NCBI GenBank assembly: GCA_017480565.1
Contig: JAFVAL010000033.1
Span: 1-58,411 of the forward strand
Reading direction: 5' to 3'
Origin: Lachnospiraceae bacterium
GTDB taxonomy: Bacteria; Bacillota; Clostridia; Lachnospirales; Lachnospiraceae
DNA length: 58,411 nucleotides
Within the stretch, counting starts at the first letter, position 1; the number at the start of each line of letters is the position of its first letter. Made by a program: the position numbers and the translations under genes. Below, in pieces: positions 33,090 through 42,360 of this stretch. The notes below the pieces were generated by a model that saw only the letters and a program-made list of their open reading frames with translations, searched no databases and was not told the origin of the DNA.

Positions 33090-34082
33090 ATGAATACACA
33101 ATTACAGGAAAAATGTGAACTCTTGGCCTTCAATCGATCCTTGGTGAAAAAAGGCTTCTTCTGGGAGTACGATCTGATGCGTACCGTCGCGGCGGCCATC
33201 TACACCGACGCAGACCAGACCGCTGACACCAACCGCATCAAGGAGTGCCGCAAGATGCTTAGAAAACGCCAAGGAATCTTCTCGGACTTTCGCAGTTACA
33301 CCGAGCTTTTGGTCTCGACAAAAATGTCACTAAAAGATGATCCGGAGCGTTATCTGGAAGACGTTTTGGAGGTCTATACTTCCCTGCGCAGCGGAAAATT
33401 CTTCACCTCGCAGTACATGGCACACGCAGCCTTAAACATCTGCGATCTGGCGCAAGGCTACCGCACCGAAATCATCGCCGGACGTACCCGTGAGCTGATG
33501 CGCGGCATGCGAAGTGCACACCCCTTCCTCACCTCGAATGAGGACATGCCCTTCGCCTCTCTGATCGCCTGCACGGAGAAAGACACCGACAGTCTAATCG
33601 AAGAAATCGAGGCCTGCTACCAGCTTCTGCGCAGCAAATTCGCACTGCACGATGACGCAGTCTACTCCCTCGCACAAGTCCTCTCCATTAGCACAATGGA
33701 AGTCACTCCGAAATGCCAGCGCGTCCTCGACATCTACTGGGCACTCAGGGACCGCGGCTATAAGTACGGCAAGAGCTACGAGCTTGCCTCTCTCGGCACC
33801 CTGATCGACCTTCCTCTCACCGCCGATGAGATCGCGGAGGAGATCATCGACGCGTCATTGTATCTAAAGACACAGAAAGGCTTCCGCGGCCTTGATATGG
33901 ACAAACGCACCCGTCTGATGTTCGCCGCGATGCTTGTGGCAAATGTCTACGCCCCGGAAGAATCTTCCTTAAGCGCATCGATCACTTCCAGCACGGTCAC
34001 CACTGCCGTCGCAGAAGAAATCGCTGTCATGATCATGATGATGATGGTATCTACCTCCTCCAGCGCAGCTGCAAGCAGCTGA
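33090..34082 (+). CDS. DUF4003 family protein
   Basis: A 330-aa, largely helical cytoplasmic protein of unknown function, seen mostly in Firmicutes. It starts 12 bp after mtnN with GAAAGGA upstream and is probably cotranscribed. Residues 1-290 look like the conserved domain (LVSTKMSLKDDPERYLEDVL, YELASLGTLIDLPLTADEIA). The last 30 residues are odd: a run of Met (MIMMMM) followed by Ser/Ala. The final residues are encoded by the arm of the terminator hairpin at 34058-34096, so the tail is probably not functional. Confidence 0.85.
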   Translation: MNTQLQEKCELLAFNRSLVKKGFFWEYDLMRTVAAAIYTDADQTADTNRIKECRKMLRKRQGIFSDFRSYTELLVSTKMSLKDDPERYLEDVLEVYTSLRSGKFFTSQYMAHAALNICDLAQGYRTEIIAGRTRELMRGMRSAHPFLTSNEDMPFASLIACTEKDTDSLIEEIEACYQLLRSKFALHDDAVYSLAQVLSISTMEVTPKCQRVLDIYWALRDRGYKYGKSYELASLGTLIDLPLTADEIAEEIIDASLYLKTQKGFRGLDMDKRTRLMFAAMLVANVYAPEESSLSASITSSTVTTAVAEEIAVMIMMMMVSTSSSAAASS

Positions 34083-34096
34083 TGCTGGAGTTTTTT
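34058..34096 (+). terminator. Terminator overlapping the DUF4003 3' end
   Basis: CTCCAGC-g-CAGCTGC pairs with GCAGCTG-at-GCTGGAG around AA and is followed by TTTTTT. The left arm and most of the right arm lie inside the coding sequence (stop at 34080-34082). Confidence 0.9.
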
Positions 34097-34136
34097 GTCT
34101 TGCCTAGCCTTTTTCGTCAGCTCTGCTCCACGCCTC

Positions 34137-35894
34137 TTACATTACAAGCGTGAGGTTATTTAACCCGAGCGAACTGACATAGTTCGCGTCTGTCACCATT
34201 TTCATAATCATACGGATACCAAAATGTGCCGTCGGGTCGTCATCCTCATGCAGTTTTACATAGGAAACCGGGTCAAAATTCACACAATTATCGCGGATAC
34301 GGATCATACGTTTTTCTTCTTTGAGCATGAGCCTTACCTCGATCGAGTGATCTTTCCTTTCATCCTTCGTAAAACCGTGATCCACAATATTCATGACCAT
34401 TTCCTCTATGCATAGAGGGATCAGCAGACAGCTTCTCTCGTCCAGATCATGCTCCCTGCAAAAAACGGAAGCCTGCTCGGAGGCCTGCATCGCCTCGTCT
34501 GCTGTGTGCACGCTCAGATCAAGGCAATCCTCCCTTCTTGCCCCAAACGCCGCCGGCAGCATCGCGTAGGCCTCTGCCTGCAGACTGATTTTTCGGTTCC
34601 GCGACCATACAAGAAGGGAAGTCACAAGCAGGGTCATTGCCTCACCGCAGACCCACCCAAGCCATATGCCTGTTGTTTGCAAGAAGCGGCTTAAGACAAA
34701 TGAGAACAGTACCGGAAGCAGAAAACTGCTCAAGAATGCAATCATCTCTGCGAAGCGGTTCCTGTGCACGCCCTGATAATAGTACTTAAATGCTACGTTG
34801 ATGGGGCTAAAGAACAAAGATAAGGAGAACAGGCGGAGCCCTGTCGCAGCCAGCGAGACCGCCTCCGGGTTGTCTGCCAGGAACAGCGCTACAATGCGTG
34901 GGGCAAAGATCAGAATCACAAGCACCACGACAGAAATGATGCGAAGCGCGTACTGCACCATCGTGCGCACAACCGTATATAGAGATTCTCTGTCCTCGTC
35001 TCCGTAAAAGATTGCGCCTAGTGTCATAGCAACGGCGCCGATGCCGGAGCCGACACAGTAGCAGAAATTGCCAAGCGTAGAGATCACCGAATAGGCGGCA
35101 ACCGCCAGATTTCCGTCGATCGCCAGCAAAAGCCGATTCATGCAAAAGGCAAGCAATATGCAGCTGATCTGGTTGACAACGGTCGGGATCGCCTGATGGA
35201 TCAGCTCTCCAAGCAGCTTCCGGCTAAGCCCTGCCTTTGTAAATTGGAACAGACAGTTTTTCTTTACAAAATAAGCGCCTCCGATAAAAAAAGCAATATA
35301 ATAGCTTAAGCTCGAAGCAATCCCCATGCCGAGAATGCCTCCGTGAAACACAAAGACATTTAACAAATCAAAGACAATGTCTCCCACGGTCAGCGCCGCG
35401 ACCGCAACAACAAGCCGCAGGCGGTTGCCGGACAACTGCATATAAGGCACCATAATCTGCGCAAAAATAAACGCCGGAGCACCGATAATAAATCCCAGCA
35501 GATAATTCTTCGTCAGAAAATACACCTCATTGTCAGGGACAGGGTTGCCGGCACCAAGCAAGGTACAGATCGGTCCGCAAAAAACAAGCACGATGATCAG
35601 CCCTGCCCCCGCAACAACGCCTGCCGTCAGCACAGACAGCGTAAAACACGCATTCGTGCCCTCTTTGTCTCCGCAACCTATTCTTTTGCCACAGATCACC
35701 TGGATCCCGTTCGACAGAATCGTTCCCAGAGAAACAAACACCAGAAGCAGCGGGCTTGTCAGCCCGTACGCCGTCATGGCATTGATGCCCAAATAACGGC
35801 CGATCAGAATGCTGTCCACCAGCATACATATCATTACCGTCACGGATGAAACAATCTGTGTCAACAACATTTGTCCGAAAATCTTTTTTACCAT
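34137..35894 (-). CDS. MATE transporter fused to an RsbW-like ATPase domain
   Basis: A 585-aa fusion. Residues 1 to about 430 form a MATE-type multidrug/cation antiporter with twelve helices (SVTVMICMLVDSILIGRYLG, NGIQVICGKRIGCGDKEG, CSLMNRLLLA-type loops). After a short linker, about 450-585 is a GHKL ATPase domain like anti-sigma kinases: N box PLCIEEMVMNIVDHGF, G1-like IRDNCVNFDP and G2-like AHFGIRMIMKMV. The glycine of the DxG motif is Cys (DNC), so ATP binding may be altered. The start at 35894 follows GAGAGG; an in-frame ATG at 35927 is less likely. The fusion may link export with partner-switch signalling. Confidence 0.88.
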   Translation of the reverse strand: MVKKIFGQMLLTQIVSSVTVMICMLVDSILIGRYLGINAMTAYGLTSPLLLVFVSLGTILSNGIQVICGKRIGCGDKEGTNACFTLSVLTAGVVAGAGLIIVLVFCGPICTLLGAGNPVPDNEVYFLTKNYLLGFIIGAPAFIFAQIMVPYMQLSGNRLRLVVAVAALTVGDIVFDLLNVFVFHGGILGMGIASSLSYYIAFFIGGAYFVKKNCLFQFTKAGLSRKLLGELIHQAIPTVVNQISCILLAFCMNRLLLAIDGNLAVAAYSVISTLGNFCYCVGSGIGAVAMTLGAIFYGDEDRESLYTVVRTMVQYALRIISVVVLVILIFAPRIVALFLADNPEAVSLAATGLRLFSLSLFFSPINVAFKYYYQGVHRNRFAEMIAFLSSFLLPVLFSFVLSRFLQTTGIWLGWVCGEAMTLLVTSLLVWSRNRKISLQAEAYAMLPAAFGARREDCLDLSVHTADEAMQASEQASVFCREHDLDERSCLLIPLCIEEMVMNIVDHGFTKDERKDHSIEVRLMLKEEKRMIRIRDNCVNFDPVSYVKLHEDDDPTAHFGIRMIMKMVTDANYVSSLGLNNLTLVM

Positions 35895-35952
35895 GAAACA
35901 GTTCCCTCTCCCTTTCATCTTTGCCACAATTCAGGCCATTACATCGGTAGTC

Positions 35953-35981
35953 ATTATACTATAGCTCTGATAGAAAAGCAA
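35953..35981 (-). promoter_or_regulatory. Promoter of the MATE-ATPase fusion gene
   Basis: On the minus strand TTGCTT (35976-35981), a 17-bp spacer and a perfect TATAAT (35953-35958). Confidence 0.7.
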
Positions 35982-36041
35982 AAGAAACCCGGATGAATGC
36001 ATCACAGGCTTCGTCCTCGAAGGCAGAGCCTTTCTACTCCC

Positions 36042-36920
36042 TCACTCACTTTTCTTCCCTTCCGGATACTCACGGATCAGTTCCGCAATTTCGCCTAACG
36101 GAATCGTAAGCTCTCCCCCGTAAATTCCCACAGGTGCCTCACCGGTCAGTTCATACACCTTCCTTCCAAACGGATCCGCCTGGAAATCGTGTACATACAA
36201 GAGTTTCTTCATCGGATCGATGATCCAATACTCCTCGACCTTCGCAATCTGATACTTTCTTCGCTTAATAATCATATCCTTCTCCTTCGTAGAGGGAGAA
36301 AGTACTTCCAGAACGAAGTCCGGGGCACCAAACACACCGCCTCGCACCATCTTCTCCGGATCACAGACCACGACCAGATCCGGTTGCAGCATTGTCCGGT
36401 CATCCTGATCCAGCTGCACATCCAAAGGCGCAAAAAGAACCTTGCAACGCCCATGATGCGCATGAATATAACTATTAAACCGAAAACTGATATAGCTTAA
36501 AACGTCTTGATGCACAAAAGATGGCGCCTCCATCTCGTATAAAAAGCCATCAATCAGCTCATATCTCTTATCATCGGGAATCTGACGATAGTCCTCCACC
36601 GAGTAAAATCCTTGCATCGACTCCTCCACCCGAAACCCGATCGGTTTCCGTGCAGAGGAACCATATACAAACTCGGGTTCTTTCAGAACCTGACCAGCAG
36701 TCAGATCAGCCTCCCAGGAGAAATAATACTTCCCCGGATACTGACTCTCCTTCCCCAAAAGCACCTTCTCGATCGCAGCCAACGTCATCGCCCGCGGCTT
36801 CTTGGTCGCACCGGAAAATATCTTCTGCAGCGTAATCACCGGCACCCCCGAATACTTCGAAAGCAGCGCAAAGCTGTATCCGCGGTCATTCTTCACCTGA
36901 ACCATCTCTTCAATCGTCAT
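36042..36920 (-). CDS. Uma2 family endonuclease with N-terminal HTH
   Basis: The 292-aa protein has an N-terminal XRE-like helix-turn-helix (residues about 5-55, GYSFALLSKYSGVPVITLQK) and a C-terminal Uma2 (DUF820) domain of the PD-(D/E)XK nuclease fold: YELIDGFLYEM, QPDLVVVCDP (metal Asp), PDFVLEVLSPST and RRKYQIAKVEEYWIIDP. The start at 36920 lies seven nt after AGGAGG. Uma2 proteins are widespread, often multicopy, and of uncertain role. The catalytic residues appear complete. It has its own promoter, back to back with the second MATE gene. Confidence 0.88.
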   Translation of the reverse strand: MTIEEMVQVKNDRGYSFALLSKYSGVPVITLQKIFSGATKKPRAMTLAAIEKVLLGKESQYPGKYYFSWEADLTAGQVLKEPEFVYGSSARKPIGFRVEESMQGFYSVEDYRQIPDDKRYELIDGFLYEMEAPSFVHQDVLSYISFRFNSYIHAHHGRCKVLFAPLDVQLDQDDRTMLQPDLVVVCDPEKMVRGGVFGAPDFVLEVLSPSTKEKDMIIKRRKYQIAKVEEYWIIDPMKKLLYVHDFQADPFGRKVYELTGEAPVGIYGGELTIPLGEIAELIREYPEGKKSE

Positions 36921-36974
36921 CATAAGGCCTCCTCTCGATAGCAATAGATCTGTAAATATCTCGTCTCTGGCTTT

Positions 36975-37003
36975 ATGATAACATATTTATATATCTTTTG
37001 CAA
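36975..37003 (-). promoter_or_regulatory. Promoter of the Uma2 gene
   Basis: On the minus strand TTGCAA (36998-37003), a 17-bp spacer and TATCAT (36975-36980). Confidence 0.6.
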
Positions 37004-37018
37004 TCCATTTTATATTTC

Positions 37019-37047
37019 TTGACACTTTCTGCGATCTTTTATATGAT
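37019..37047 (+). promoter_or_regulatory. Promoter of the second MATE gene
   Basis: A perfect -35 TTGACA (37019-37024), 17 bp, then TATGAT (37042-37047). Confidence 0.75.
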
Positions 37048-37079
37048 TAACCGTGACATCACAAAAAGGAGGGGACGAG

Positions 37080-38450
37080 ATGAGCGCTAAGACACAGGAA
37101 GCCATCGATACCAAAGCATTTTACAACCGTCTGCTTACGATTGCCGCGCCGATTGCTTTTCAGAATCTGATGCTCGCGATGGTCGCTGCCTGCGACGCGC
37201 TGATGCTTGGCCGCATCGCACAAGATCAGATGACCGCGGTTTCCCTCGCCACCCAGATTCAGTTCGTCCAGAACATGTTTGTCTTTGCTGTCACCGCCGC
37301 AGGTTCGATCCTCGGCGCGCAGTATTGGGGCAAGCGTGACATCCGCACAATCCGTAAGATCTTTCATCTGATGCTTGTCTTTTCCGGTTTTCTTTCTTTT
37401 TTGTTCTTTCTGGCCTGTGAGCTGATTCCAGGCTTTTTGATGTCCATTTTCACAAATGATGCCGCACTGATGATCATCGGCAGTGGTTACTTAAGAATCG
37501 CCGGTTGGTCCTATCTTCTCTCGGGCATTTCGCAGTGTTATCTCGCGACGATGAAGGTTACCGACCACGTGCTGCCCACCGCATGGATCAGCTCCAGCGC
37601 GGTGGTTCTCAACATCATTCTCAATGCGATCTTTATCTTTGGGCTGCTTGGCCTCCCTGCCATGGAATCTAAAGGCGCCGCCCTTGCGACCACCATCGCT
37701 AGAGTCATTGAACTCGCCCTTTGCCTGATCATTTCCTCCGGCAAAGATTACATTCGCCCGCAGCTCTCCAAGCTCTTTTCCTGGGGCCGACAGCTTTTGA
37801 TCGACTTCTGGAAGCAGTGCCTGCCTTTGCTTGGCGGATCGCTTCTCTGGGGTGTCGGCTTCACCTCCTACACCGCAATTATCGGACACATGGGCGTCGA
37901 TGCGGCCGCTGCAAATTCTGTCTCCGCGGTAGTGCGCGATCTGGTTTGCTGTGCATGTAACGGCATCGGCAGTGCGGCCGGGATCATGGTGGGAAATGAA
38001 CTTGGCGCGGGCAAGTTGGAGCAGGGAAAAGCGGTCGGGATCAAGCTGATGCGCCTCTCCTATGGCATTGGATTTGCCTCCACTGCATTTGTGCTAGCGA
38101 TCACACCACTCATCGTCCGCATGGTTGTCTTGACTGATACCGCACGCAGCTATCTGACCGGAATGATGTGTATCATGGCTTTCTACATGATTGGCAGATG
38201 TGTCAATACCGTGACCATCAACGGTGTTTTGGACGGAGGCGGAGACACGATCTTTGACATGTATTCCCTGGCGGTCTGTATGTGGGGGATCTCCATTCCC
38301 GTCGCGATGCTCGGCGCTTTCATCTTTCACTGGCCGGTGCTTTTAGTGTACGCCTGCACCTGCCTCGACGAGGTCGGCAAGATCCCGTGGGTGATGATTC
38401 GCTTCCACAAGTATAAATGGGTGCAGAATCTGACGAAGGAGGACGCGTAA
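37080..38450 (+). CDS. MATE family efflux transporter
   Basis: A 456-aa cation-coupled multidrug exporter with twelve hydrophobic segments in two homologous halves. Typical features are PIAFQNLMLAMVAACDALML, the QFVQNMFVFAVTAAGSILGAQYWG block and YTAIIGHMGVDAAAANSVSA opening the second half. The start at 37080 follows AAGGAGG; the ATG at 37053 is upstream of that site. Unlike the MATE at 34137-35894 it has no extra C-terminal domain. The substrate is unknown. Confidence 0.93.
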   Translation: MSAKTQEAIDTKAFYNRLLTIAAPIAFQNLMLAMVAACDALMLGRIAQDQMTAVSLATQIQFVQNMFVFAVTAAGSILGAQYWGKRDIRTIRKIFHLMLVFSGFLSFLFFLACELIPGFLMSIFTNDAALMIIGSGYLRIAGWSYLLSGISQCYLATMKVTDHVLPTAWISSSAVVLNIILNAIFIFGLLGLPAMESKGAALATTIARVIELALCLIISSGKDYIRPQLSKLFSWGRQLLIDFWKQCLPLLGGSLLWGVGFTSYTAIIGHMGVDAAAANSVSAVVRDLVCCACNGIGSAAGIMVGNELGAGKLEQGKAVGIKLMRLSYGIGFASTAFVLAITPLIVRMVVLTDTARSYLTGMMCIMAFYMIGRCVNTVTINGVLDGGGDTIFDMYSLAVCMWGISIPVAMLGAFIFHWPVLLVYACTCLDEVGKIPWVMIRFHKYKWVQNLTKEDA

Positions 38451-38467
38451 TGACGGCCTCCTTTTTT
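38436..38467 (+). terminator. Terminator of the second MATE gene
   Basis: AAGGAGG pairs with CCTCCTT across a 14-nt loop that holds the stop codon, followed by TTTT. Confidence 0.65.
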
Positions 38468-38469
38468 AG

Positions 38470-38491
38470 CATTTGTTGGACATTTGTTGGA
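38470..38491 (+). repeat. Tandem 11-bp repeat upstream of the phosphatase operon
   Basis: CATTTGTTGGA occurs twice in a row, and the second copy extends into GTTG-GA-CAAC, a small inverted repeat. A -10-like TATACT follows at 38502-38507. It may be the operator or promoter of the SpoIIE/STAS operon. Confidence 0.5.
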
Positions 38492-38559
38492 CAACTGCTA
38501 CTATACTGGTGTAAACTTACATTTGGCAAAACTCCCTGTAAAGAGAGGATGGACATTCA

Positions 38560-40728
38560 ATGAAAATCATTCACGGAATCAAACTAGGCGGTTTACAACA
38601 GAAAATATTCAACCTGATGTTGATCTTTATCATCGCATTAATCGGTGTTTACGTCACGGTGAGTGTGGTGCTGCAGAGCAATCTTTCAAAGATCGTGCAG
38701 CGCACCAGCGAAGAGCAACAGAGTTCGATCGCAGCGGTGTCGGAACAGACCATGGAGACGGCAGTCACTGCCTCCATGACCAAGACCACGGCACTGCAGG
38801 CGTATATCGCGGACGACCTCTTCAGCGATGTGCGGACCGATGTTTTAACGTTACAATCCTTTGCGGAAGAACTGTTTGCGCATGCGGACACATTTCCGGC
38901 GCATGCTTTTTATCCCCCTGACAAGGCAAATGATGGCGTACCTTCGGTTCAGATGCAGCATGAGGCGGGCGTGGATCCGCAGACTTCCGAGGCGTTGGGG
39001 CTTGTCGCGAACATGAGTGAGATCATGCTTTCTATGTTTGAGAATTCCAATCGACTCAATTCCTGCTTCGTGGCAACGCCAGACGGATGTATTCTGTTTG
39101 CGGACGACCGGGCCGGATCGTACATCGCCGAAGATGGATCGGTTTACGACTTTGACGTGCGTTCACGTTCGTGGTATAAGCAGGCCGTGGAGGCTGGCGA
39201 ACTGATTTTCACAGGCGTGGAACTGGATGCATTTACCGGCATCGCAGGGCTCGTCTGCGCCGCACCGGTCTATCAGGACGGAAAGCTTGTGGCCGTGGTG
39301 GGCGCTGATATCTTTCTGACCGCCATCAGTGATTATGTCAAAACCACGGCAAACTACGGCGGATTTGTATGTGTCGTCAATGAAAATGGACAGGTGCTTT
39401 TTTCTCCTAACGCTGAGGGCACCTTCAAAGCGGAATTATCCAAGAATGCGCCAGATCTACGCAAGAGTGAAAACGCCGCACTGGGGCAATTCATCACCGA
39501 ATCACTGAAAGGATCCACCGGCGTTCAGAGCATCACTGTTGATGGTTCAGAGTATTATCTGGCGGGTTCTCCCATGCCCACACTTGGGTGGACCGTGATT
39601 TCCGCGGTGGAAAAAGCCGTCACCGATCAGCCCACCGTGCAAATGTTAAAAAGCTACGATGACATCAGCGACGGAGCGCTCTTCTCATACCGTGACGGGG
39701 CGAACCAAGCCACTCGCTCCGTGATCATCGCTACCATCGCAATCCTGCTGCTTGCCACCACAGGTGCGCTGGTTGTTGCGGCGCGTGTGGTGAAGCCCAT
39801 CGAGCATATGACAAAGCGCATCAACTCGCTTACTGGCTCAGACAACGTCTTTAAAATGGAGAAGATCTATCAGACAAACGACGAGATCGAAATCCTGGCG
39901 GAATCATTTGCCGCACTTTCCAGCAAAACGAGAGATTATATTAAGCAGATCACCGAAATCACCGCCGAAAAAGAACGAATCAGTACGGAACTGGCGCTTG
40001 CGACCCGCATCCAGGCAGACATGCTTCCGAACATTTACCCCGCCTTCCCGGACAGAACCGAGTTCGATGTCTATGCAAGCATGGATCCTGCCAAAGAGGT
40101 TGGCGGTGACTTCTACGATTTCTTCCTCATTGACGATGACCATCTGTGTATGGTCATGGCCGACGTCTCCGGTAAAGGCGTGCCTGCCGCGCTGTTCATG
40201 ATGGCTTCTAAGATCATGCTCTCAAACCATGCAATGACCGGCAAGAGCCCGGCCGAGATCCTGACTGCCACGAATACTGCGATCTGTGCAAATAACCGCG
40301 AGCAGATGTTTGTAACAGTTTGGCTTGGCATCCTGGAGATCTCTACCGGCAAGCTGACAGCCGCAAATGCAGGCCATGAATACCCGGTGATCCTGCAGGC
40401 AGGAGGCAAGTTTGAATTATTAAAAGACAAGCACGGATTTGTGATCGGAGGCATGGAAGGCATCAAGTATAAAGAGTATGAACTCAATCTCAAACCCGGG
40501 TCAAAGCTTTTCCTTTACACCGATGGTGTTCCGGAGGCGACAAACGTGGAAAATGAGCTATTCGGCACCGGTCGTATGTTGGAAACGCTGAACGAAAGCC
40601 TAGACGCAGCACCTGAAGAGATGCTCCGCAATATGCGCCGTGCCGTGGACGATTTTGTAAAAGATGCCGAGCAGTTTGACGATCTGACGATGCTCGCACT
40701 GGAATATAAAGGAGATGTAGTATCATGA
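38560..40728 (+). CDS. Membrane sensor with SpoIIE-type PP2C phosphatase domain
   Basis: A 722-aa RsbU/SpoIIE-like protein that should dephosphorylate a STAS anti-sigma antagonist when a signal is sensed. Order: transmembrane helix (about 19-40), extracellular double Cache region (about 45-370, with SRSWYKQAVEAGE and FTGIAGLVCAAPVY), second helix (about 385-410), HAMP (about 410-465), a coiled segment, and the PP2C domain (about 480-720). The latter has metal-binding Asp residues in EVGGDFYDFF, VMADVSGKGVPAAL, NAGHEYPVI, YTDGVPEAT and FDDLTMLALEY. It overlaps the next gene (ATGA), so both are coupled. The ligand of the Cache domain is unknown. Confidence 0.92.
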   Translation: MKIIHGIKLGGLQQKIFNLMLIFIIALIGVYVTVSVVLQSNLSKIVQRTSEEQQSSIAAVSEQTMETAVTASMTKTTALQAYIADDLFSDVRTDVLTLQSFAEELFAHADTFPAHAFYPPDKANDGVPSVQMQHEAGVDPQTSEALGLVANMSEIMLSMFENSNRLNSCFVATPDGCILFADDRAGSYIAEDGSVYDFDVRSRSWYKQAVEAGELIFTGVELDAFTGIAGLVCAAPVYQDGKLVAVVGADIFLTAISDYVKTTANYGGFVCVVNENGQVLFSPNAEGTFKAELSKNAPDLRKSENAALGQFITESLKGSTGVQSITVDGSEYYLAGSPMPTLGWTVISAVEKAVTDQPTVQMLKSYDDISDGALFSYRDGANQATRSVIIATIAILLLATTGALVVAARVVKPIEHMTKRINSLTGSDNVFKMEKIYQTNDEIEILAESFAALSSKTRDYIKQITEITAEKERISTELALATRIQADMLPNIYPAFPDRTEFDVYASMDPAKEVGGDFYDFFLIDDDHLCMVMADVSGKGVPAALFMMASKIMLSNHAMTGKSPAEILTATNTAICANNREQMFVTVWLGILEISTGKLTAANAGHEYPVILQAGGKFELLKDKHGFVIGGMEGIKYKEYELNLKPGSKLFLYTDGVPEATNVENELFGTGRMLETLNESLDAAPEEMLRNMRRAVDDFVKDAEQFDDLTMLALEYKGDVVS

Positions 40729-42305
40729 ACCAGGAAAAAGACATTGCAACGAGAATCGTCCTGTCCGGCAGGATTGATTCCACAAATGCTGCCGCGACCG
40801 AACATGAAATCATGAACCAAATTTCCGGCAGGGAAAAGCAGCCGATTGTGCTTGATATGACCGATCTGCAGTACATCTCAAGCGCCGGACTTCGCGTGAT
40901 CCTGCGGCTTAAGAAAACAAGTCCTGATCTTAGTCTTATCAACGTGAATCCGGAAGTATACGACATCCTCGATATGACGGGCTTTACCGAGATGATGTCC
41001 GTCGAGAAGGCTTACCGCGTCGTTTCGGTCGAAGGCTGCGAGGAGATCGGCCGCGGCGCGAACGGCACGATTTATCGCATCGATCAGGACAACGTGGTCA
41101 AGGTCTATAACAATGCAAACGCCCTTGCAGACATCCAGCATGAACGAGAGGTTGCGAAGCTCGCGCTTATTTTAGGGATCCCCACCGCGATTTCTTACGA
41201 TGTTGTGCGCGTCAATGAAAGCTATGGCTCGGTCTTCGAACTTCTCAACGCCCGCTCATTTTCCAAAATTCTCTCTTCCAGTCCGGATCAATTCGACTGG
41301 TGCGTCAAGGAATTCGCGGAAATGTTAAAAAAAATCCACTCCACCGTCGTTCCTGCCGGAAAACTCCCGGACATGAAGGAGAAAGTCGTTTCGTGGGCGG
41401 AGTTTATGAAGGATCATCTGCCAGAGGCATCGGGGCAAAAACTGCTTGCCCTGGTAAATGCCATTCCGCATGACGATCATATGATCCACGGCGACTATCA
41501 CACAAAGAACCTTGAGCTTCAAAATGACGAGGTACTGCTGATCGACATGGATACGCTCGCGGTCGGCCATCCAGTCTTTGAGCTTGGCTCGATGTATAAC
41601 TCCTTCGTCGGCTTTTCCGAATATGATCATGGGGTTATAAAGAAGTTTCAGGGCTTTGATTTTGAGACCGCAAAAGCGTTCTGGCGCGCGTCACTCGCCG
41701 CCTATCTCGGGACGAATCATGAGAAAAAGATCAAGGAAGTCGAGAATAAGGCGCGCATTATCGGCTACACCCGCCTGATTCGCCGCGCTATCCGCAGAAA
41801 TGCAATGGAAACGGATTCCGGCAGAGCTGAAATCGAGCTTTGGAAGAGTGAGCTGATCGACCTTCTCGCGAAAACTGACTCGCTTCTTTTTACAAGAAAT
41901 GAGGTCGAAATCGATGCCTTAAACGAGAACCTTCCGCAGGTGATCTCCTTTATCGAAGAGCACCTCGATGAAGTCGGCTGTTCCCCTAAAATCAAAATGC
42001 AGATTCAGATCGCAGCCGAAGAGATCTTCGTCAATATCGCAAACTATGCCTACCGCCCCGATGTGGGAAAGGCTTCCGTGCGCGTAGAGGTCTCCGACGA
42101 TCCGCTGTCCGTCGTGATCACATTTATGGATCACGGCAAGCCGTTCGATCCCACGAAAAATGCCGATCCAGACGTTACACTTTCCGCAGAAGCGCGCGAC
42201 ATCGGCGGTCTCGGAATCTTTATGACGAAGAAAATCATGGACGACGTCAAGTATGAGTACGTGGACGGACGGAATATCCTAACCCTGAAAAAAGACATTT
42301 CTTAA
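40725..42305 (+). CDS. STAS - APH-like kinase - RsbW-like ATPase triple fusion
   Basis: One 526-aa cytoplasmic protein unites three signalling modules. Residues about 5-98 form a STAS domain with the phosphorylatable serine in LQYISSAGLRVIL. Residues about 105-370 form an aminoglycoside phosphotransferase-like kinase: Gly loop GRGANGTIYRI, Lys in NVVKVYNN, catalytic HGDYHTKNLEL and metal Asp in VLLIDMDTLAVGHP. Residues about 385-526 form a GHKL ATPase of the anti-sigma type: AAEEIFVNIANYAY, MDHGKPFDP and GGLGIFMTKKIMDD. All key residues appear intact. The gene lies between a SpoIIE-type phosphatase and a free STAS protein, so it likely acts as kinase and antagonist in a partner switch. The APH-like substrate is unknown. 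Confidence 0.9.
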   Translation: MNQEKDIATRIVLSGRIDSTNAAATEHEIMNQISGREKQPIVLDMTDLQYISSAGLRVILRLKKTSPDLSLINVNPEVYDILDMTGFTEMMSVEKAYRVVSVEGCEEIGRGANGTIYRIDQDNVVKVYNNANALADIQHEREVAKLALILGIPTAISYDVVRVNESYGSVFELLNARSFSKILSSSPDQFDWCVKEFAEMLKKIHSTVVPAGKLPDMKEKVVSWAEFMKDHLPEASGQKLLALVNAIPHDDHMIHGDYHTKNLELQNDEVLLIDMDTLAVGHPVFELGSMYNSFVGFSEYDHGVIKKFQGFDFETAKAFWRASLAAYLGTNHEKKIKEVENKARIIGYTRLIRRAIRRNAMETDSGRAEIELWKSELIDLLAKTDSLLFTRNEVEIDALNENLPQVISFIEEHLDEVGCSPKIKMQIQIAAEEIFVNIANYAYRPDVGKASVRVEVSDDPLSVVITFMDHGKPFDPTKNADPDVTLSAEARDIGGLGIFMTKKIMDDVKYEYVDGRNILTLKKDIS

Positions 42306-42360
42306 GCTCATGCAGCAAGTAAGAATCAATGAAAGAAAGAATTGGATGGAGGAAACAATC

